This document shows positions 40,649 through 44,268 of a stretch of 44,268 bases of DNA, piece after piece. Each line of letters begins with the position of its first letter. The stretch's first letter is position 1. Both the position numbers and the translations under genes were made by a program. The stretch comes from an uncultured Lachnospiraceae bacterium (GTDB lineage Bacteria > Bacillota > Clostridia > Lachnospirales > Lachnospiraceae), in NCBI GenBank assembly GCA_910587935.1, contig CAJUNP010000011.1:1-44268 (forward strand). Reading direction: 5' to 3'. The notes under the pieces were generated by a model that was not told the DNA's origin, made no database searches, and saw only the letters and a program-made list of their open reading frames with translations.

Positions 40649-40691
40649 AAATTTCCCGGCATAAGATAAGGAAAAAGCCGGGAGATTTTTT
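40649..40691 (+). terminator. Terminator after the adhesin operon, overlapping a ribosome site
   Basis: AAATTTCCCGGC (40649-40660) pairs with GCCGGGAGATTT (40677-40688), one G-T pair, then T residues to 40691. The 3' arm contains GGGAGA, the only ribosome site of the next gene (ATG 40692). Read-through mRNA would hide that site in the stem. Confidence 0.8.
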
Positions 40692-41597
40692 ATGTTTAGA
40701 GTACGGGAACAAATTGCCTGTCCGGACATGATGCGTAACGGGAATTCACCGGTGACAATTGCTTTTTTGGATACGGGTGTCAGTCTGCACCCGGATCTTT
40801 TGGATAGAATCGTTTACTTTAAGGATTTTGTTAACGGGAGGACGGTATGCTATGACGATGCCGGACACGGAACGCATGTCTGCGGGATTGCCGCGGGAAG
40901 CGGACTTCTTTCCGGCGGGAAATACAGGGGCGTTGCGCCGGAGAGCAAAATTGTCATGGTAAAGGTGCTGGATGAGAACGGCGACGGATCCGCGGATATC
41001 ATGATGCAGGGACTTGCATGGATTGTTGAAAACAGAGAAAAACTGCAGATCCGGATCGTTAATATATCCATTGGACTGGGTACTTTGAAGGATGAAGAAA
41101 AGAAACAGCAGCTGTTGGAGATCGTGGAGGACGCATGGTATCACGGACTGATTGTTGTCTGCGCCGCCGGCAATCTGGGACCGGAAAAAGGCAGTATTTC
41201 GCCTCTTGGAGTCAGTAATAAGGTTATAACGGTAGGGTGCCATGACGGCGGATATTTTCGGGACAAAAGTAACCGGTGTGAAACCTATTCGGGACGCGGC
41301 CCTACAAAATATGCAATAAAGAAGCCGGATCTGGTTGCTCCCGGAACGGATGTTTTTTCCTGTAACGCACTGTTTCAAAAGCATGATCGGAAAAATCCGG
41401 CTTATATCAAGAAAAGCGGCACTTCCATGGCAACGCCGCAGGCGACGGGCGCCGCGGCGCTGCTTTTGCAGAAAAAGCCTTTTTTGAATAATGAAACGGT
41501 TAAGAAAAAGCTGTTGTATTCGGCGGTTGATTTGCAGGAGCCGTGGACAAAGCAGGGGTGGGGAATGTTAAATATAAAAAGGGCTCTGGATATCTGA
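40692..41597 (+). CDS. Subtilisin-family (S8) serine protease, probably cytoplasmic
   Basis: ATG 40692; 301 residues, without signal peptide or propeptide. The catalytic triad is visible: D27 in FLDTGVSLHPD, H59 in GHGTHVCG, and S245 in GTSMATPQATG; AAGNLGPEKG carries the oxyanion Asn. The length matches intracellular subtilisin or AprX-like enzymes. It likely degrades proteins inside the cell, substrate unknown. Its ribosome site lies inside the previous terminator stem, and the citrate synthase operon promoter follows 19 bases after its stop. Confidence 0.9.
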   Translation: MFRVREQIACPDMMRNGNSPVTIAFLDTGVSLHPDLLDRIVYFKDFVNGRTVCYDDAGHGTHVCGIAAGSGLLSGGKYRGVAPESKIVMVKVLDENGDGSADIMMQGLAWIVENREKLQIRIVNISIGLGTLKDEEKKQQLLEIVEDAWYHGLIVVCAAGNLGPEKGSISPLGVSNKVITVGCHDGGYFRDKSNRCETYSGRGPTKYAIKKPDLVAPGTDVFSCNALFQKHDRKNPAYIKKSGTSMATPQATGAAALLLQKKPFLNNETVKKKLLYSAVDLQEPWTKQGWGMLNIKRALDI

Positions 41598-41615
41598 CAA
41601 ATTTGTAGCGGGTAC

Positions 41616-41644
41616 TTGACACACCTCGTATGATTGTATACAAT
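41616..41644 (+). promoter_or_regulatory. Promoter of the citrate synthase-gntR-icd operon
   Basis: TTGACA (41616-41621) and TACAAT (41639-41644) are 17 bp apart, close to consensus. The -10 box lies inside the large palindrome at 41624-41653, so a bound protein would prevent initiation. Confidence 0.85.
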
Positions 41645-41653
41645 AATACGAGG
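41624..41653. promoter_or_regulatory. 30-bp palindrome, candidate GntR operator
   Basis: The 30 bases starting CCTCGTATG and ending ATACGAGG read almost identically on both strands, with one mismatched base pair between the two halves (41632 and 41645). The core TTGTATACAA fits the FadR/FCD-type GntR half-site pattern TnGTnnnACnA. A gene for such a regulator lies downstream (43112), so autoregulation is likely. Confidence 0.75.
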
Positions 41654-41684
41654 CATACAAATTTGATAAAAGGAAATGAATGTT

Positions 41685-43094
41685 ATGAATCAGAGCGATA
41701 CCTTTGCAAACCGTCCGGTCTATATGAATGAAACAAACCATCTGTTGGAAATTGAGGAACATATGTATATTCTGGATGATGTGAAAAAACCCAATGTCTT
41801 CCGCAATATGTTCCCTTATTCCGAGATACCCAGAATACCCTTTAACGACAGAATTGTTCCACACAATATGCCTGGGGAGATCTGGATTACGGATACCACA
41901 TTCCGGGACGGACAGCAGTCGAGAGCGCCTTATACCACGGAACAGATCGTAAAGATTTATGATTACCTGCATAAATTAGGCGGACCCGCCGGAATGATCC
42001 GGGCAAGCGAGTTTTTTCTGTACAGTAAAAAGGACCGGGACGCCGTTTATAAGTGTATGGAGCGGGGATATGCGTTTCCGGAGGTCACAAGCTGGATTCG
42101 GGCGAGCAAAGAGGATTTTAAGCTTGTTAAGGAAATCGGCATGAAGGAAACCGGAATTCTGGTAAGCTGCTCGGATTATCACATATTTTTAAAGTTAAAG
42201 ATGACAAGGCGTCAGGCGCTGGAGCATTATCTGGGAGTAATCCGGGAATGTCTGGAGGAGGGAATCAGTCCCAGATGCCATCTGGAGGATATCACCAGAG
42301 CGGATATCTATGGTTTTGTGGTGCCTTTCTGTCTGGAATTAATGAAGCTGATGGAGGAATATCGGATTCCCATTAAGATCCGTGCCTGCGATACGATGGG
42401 ATACGGGGTGAACTTCCCGGGTGCGGTTATTCCCAGAAGCGTCCAGGGGATTATCTATGCGCTGCATACGCATGGGGGAGTGCCCCACGCCCTGCTGGAG
42501 TGGCACGGACATAATGATTTTTACAAAGCCGTATCCAATTCGACTACGGCCTGGCTGTACGGATGTTCCGGCGTTAATACTTCTTTGTTTGGAATCGGGG
42601 AGAGAACCGGAAATACCCCGTTAGAGGCCATGATTTTTGAATATGCCCAGCTGCGTGGTGACCTGAACGGAATGGATACCACGGTAATTACGGAACTGGC
42701 TGAGTATTACGAGAAGGAAATCGGTTATCAGATTCCGCCCCGCACTCCTTTTGTAGGAAGAAATTTTAACGTGACGCGGGCGGGAATTCATGCGGACGGC
42801 CTTTTGAAAAATGAGGAAATCTATAATATTTTTGATACGGAAAAGTTTTTAAACCGCCCGGTTTTGTGCGCAATTTCCAATACCTCCGGTCTGGCCGGGA
42901 TTGCGCACTGGATCAATACATATTTTAAACTGAAGGATGAAAAGGCCGTAGATAAGAACAGTGAGCTTGTCCGGGAACTGAAGCAATGGGTGGACGCACA
43001 GTATACGGACGGACGGGTAACGGTGATGACTGATGAAGAAATCGTAAATCAGATAGTTCTGACTTGTAAAAAGCTGAATATTACGATAGGATAG
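41685..43094 (+). CDS. Probable citrate (Re)-synthase, isopropylmalate synthase family
   Basis: ATG 41685 is preferred to 41676, because AGGA at 41671-41674 is too close to the latter. The product has 469 residues. The TIM barrel motif ITDTTFRDGQQSR (68-80) and HGHND (274-278) bind the metal and catalyse Claisen condensation in the HMGL/isopropylmalate synthase family. The C-terminal LeuA allosteric domain is absent. The neighbour icd and shared operon point to citrate rather than leucine synthesis, as in Clostridium kluyveri. Homocitrate synthase remains possible. This enzyme would feed glutamate synthesis. Confidence 0.75.
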   Translation: MNQSDTFANRPVYMNETNHLLEIEEHMYILDDVKKPNVFRNMFPYSEIPRIPFNDRIVPHNMPGEIWITDTTFRDGQQSRAPYTTEQIVKIYDYLHKLGGPAGMIRASEFFLYSKKDRDAVYKCMERGYAFPEVTSWIRASKEDFKLVKEIGMKETGILVSCSDYHIFLKLKMTRRQALEHYLGVIRECLEEGISPRCHLEDITRADIYGFVVPFCLELMKLMEEYRIPIKIRACDTMGYGVNFPGAVIPRSVQGIIYALHTHGGVPHALLEWHGHNDFYKAVSNSTTAWLYGCSGVNTSLFGIGERTGNTPLEAMIFEYAQLRGDLNGMDTTVITELAEYYEKEIGYQIPPRTPFVGRNFNVTRAGIHADGLLKNEEIYNIFDTEKFLNRPVLCAISNTSGLAGIAHWINTYFKLKDEKAVDKNSELVRELKQWVDAQYTDGRVTVMTDEEIVNQIVLTCKKLNITIG

Positions 43095-43111
43095 AACAGG
43101 GAGGAAGAGCC

Positions 43112-43816
43112 GTGAGCAATTATGATGTAAAGCAGGAGGTTACGGACAAGTATTCTCTGCGGGGAAGAGTATTTCATAAGATCCGCGAAGACATTTTAAG
43201 CGGACAGTATGAAGAGCATGAAGAACTTCGGGAAGTGGCAATCAGCGAGGAGATGGGCGTCAGCCGTACGCCGGTTCGGGAGGCTCTGCGTCAGCTGGAG
43301 CTGGAAGGGCTCGTACAGATTATTCCCAATAAGGGCGCTTACGTTACGGGAATTACGGAAAAGGATGTAAAGGATATTTATATGATCCGTTCTCTTCTGG
43401 AAGGACTTTGCGCAAAGTGGGCCTGTGAACATATTACGAAAGAACAGCTTGAGGAAATGGAAGAAAACGTATATCTTGCAAAGTTTCATGCAGGAAAAGG
43501 ACATCTGGAGCAGCTGGCGGAGCTGGACAATCGTTTTCATGATATCCTGTATGAAGCCTGCGACAGCAAAATGCTGGAGCATCTGTTAAAAGATTTTCAC
43601 CAGTATGTGCTCCGTGTCCGCAAGAAAACGCTGAATAACGAAAGGCGAGGCGCCGCTTCCAACCATGAGCATGAACTGATTCTGGAAGCCATTAAAGAAA
43701 AAGACGCACAAAAAGCCCAGCTTCTTGCAGACAGCCATATTGTCAGCGCCTACGAAAATATGGTAAAAAACGGATTAAAGGAAATTTATAATAATCATAA
43801 TAATGAACAAATTTGA
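43112..43816 (+). CDS. GntR-family regulator with FCD domain
   Basis: GTG 43112 follows GGGAGGAAGAGCC; 234 residues. Residues about 18-82 form the winged HTH (VFHKIREDILSGQYEEHEEL, EEMGVSRTPVREALRQLELE, IPNKGAYV). The rest is an all-helical FCD ligand-binding domain (DIYMIRSLLEGLCAKWACEH, ELDNRFHDILYEAC). Such proteins repress operons in response to organic acids. It sits between the citrate synthase and icd genes, and the operator-like palindrome at 41624 is the likely target, so it probably controls its own operon. Ligand: perhaps citrate or a related acid. Confidence 0.9.
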   Translation: MSNYDVKQEVTDKYSLRGRVFHKIREDILSGQYEEHEELREVAISEEMGVSRTPVREALRQLELEGLVQIIPNKGAYVTGITEKDVKDIYMIRSLLEGLCAKWACEHITKEQLEEMEENVYLAKFHAGKGHLEQLAELDNRFHDILYEACDSKMLEHLLKDFHQYVLRVRKKTLNNERRGAASNHEHELILEAIKEKDAQKAQLLADSHIVSAYENMVKNGLKEIYNNHNNEQI

Positions 43817-43834
43817 CAAGGAAAAGGAGAAGGT

Positions 43835-44268
43835 ATGGAAAAAATCAAAATGACAACGCCCCTGGTAGAAATGGACGGGGATGAAATGACAAGAATTCTG
43901 TGGAAGATGATTAAGGATGAGCTGATTCTTCCTTTTGTGGATTTGAAAACGGAATACTACGATCTGGGGCTTGCATACCGTAATGAGACGAACGACCAGG
44001 TGACCGTTGATTCCGCGGAGGCTGCCAAAAAGTACGGCGTCGCTGTAAAATGCGCTACGATTACGCCCAATGCAGCCAGAATGACAGAATATAATCTGAA
44101 AGAAATGTGGAAAAGTCCCAATGGTACGATCCGTGCGATTCTGGACGGAACCGTTTTCCGCGCGCCGATTCTGATCAAAGGGATCCGGCCTTATGTGGGC
44201 AACTGGACCAAACCGATTACGATTGCCCGCCATGCATACGGCGACGTATATAAGAATACGGAGATCAA
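43835..44268 (+). CDS. icd: Isocitrate dehydrogenase, NADP-type (partial)
   Basis: ATG 43835 follows AAAAGGAGAAGGT, 18 bases after the gntR stop. The 144 residues before the window end (MEKIKMTTPLVEMDGDEMTR then ILWKMIKDELILPF) match the monomeric-fold dimeric NADP isocitrate dehydrogenase of eukaryote/Firmicutes type. CATITPNAARMTEYNLKEMW and SPNGTIRAILDGTVFRAPI contain the substrate-binding Ser/Asn and Arg. It converts isocitrate to 2-oxoglutarate. In this operon it supplies the next step after citrate. The C-terminal part is outside the window. Confidence 0.95.
   Translation, partial: MEKIKMTTPLVEMDGDEMTRILWKMIKDELILPFVDLKTEYYDLGLAYRNETNDQVTVDSAEAAKKYGVAVKCATITPNAARMTEYNLKEMWKSPNGTIRAILDGTVFRAPILIKGIRPYVGNWTKPITIARHAYGDVYKNTEI

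Overview
The window joins two kinds of DNA. The right part (about 17,000-44,268) is ordinary chromosome of a Gram-positive, Clostridia-type bacterium, most likely a gut Lachnospiraceae member. This is inferred from gene content (a VanZ-like protein, BspA-type leucine-rich-repeat adhesins next to a class B sortase, an isopropylmalate-synthase-like probable Re-citrate synthase next to isocitrate dehydrogenase), strong AGGAGG ribosome sites and moderate GC. The left part (1 to about 16,900) is the end of an integrative phage- or ICE-like element. It holds about 30 short, tightly packed, often overlapping genes, all on the + strand, most of unknown function.

Element, 1-16,940. The left edge has 12-bp tandem repeats, an AT-rich patch and a perfect DnaA box. 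At least five copies of one promoter type follow, at about 178, 336, 2940, 8962 and 10557: TTGACA, 16-17 bp, then TACGAT or TATCGT. Near-palindromic TSGAAWWTTCCA boxes lie at three of these regions. They drive blocks of unknown small acidic or Cys-rich proteins. Recognisable genes are two HNH-type proteins, an HTH protein, a MazF/PemK-like toxin without an obvious antitoxin, an SSB, a ParB-like protein broken by one frameshift, a PD-(D/E)xK-like protein, a MazG-like pyrophosphatase and a possible HhH protein.

The most interesting gene is at 11692-12747. It encodes a formylglycine-generating-enzyme/C-type-lectin-fold protein whose C-terminus looks like the variable region of a diversity-generating retroelement (DGR). 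Eight codons at positions where such proteins typically carry Asn are all reachable from AAY by changing only A bases. A GC-rich 7-bp stem with a 4-nt loop lies just after the stop codon, where DGRs keep their homing hairpin. No reverse transcriptase or template repeat is in the window, so these must be outside it or absent.

Chromosome. A YciI-like gene (-) borders the element. PilZ, a small unknown gene and VanZ follow on +. tyrA and aroF (-) form an aromatic amino acid pair, with a palindrome inside the aroF promoter. A divergent EF-G-like GTPase, a 701-residue cyclic-nucleotide-binding-domain protein (-), a GNAT pseudogene, a membrane protein and leuS come next. Two linked small genes and a Cys/Gly-rich peptide gene lie on -. 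A class B sortase is then followed by two large LRR surface proteins with matching PxTGD sorting signals. A subtilase has its ribosome site inside the preceding terminator stem. The window closes with a probable citrate (Re)-synthase, a FadR-type GntR regulator and icd (cut by the window end). This last operon is preceded by a near-perfect 30-bp palindrome over its -10 box, probably the regulator's own operator.
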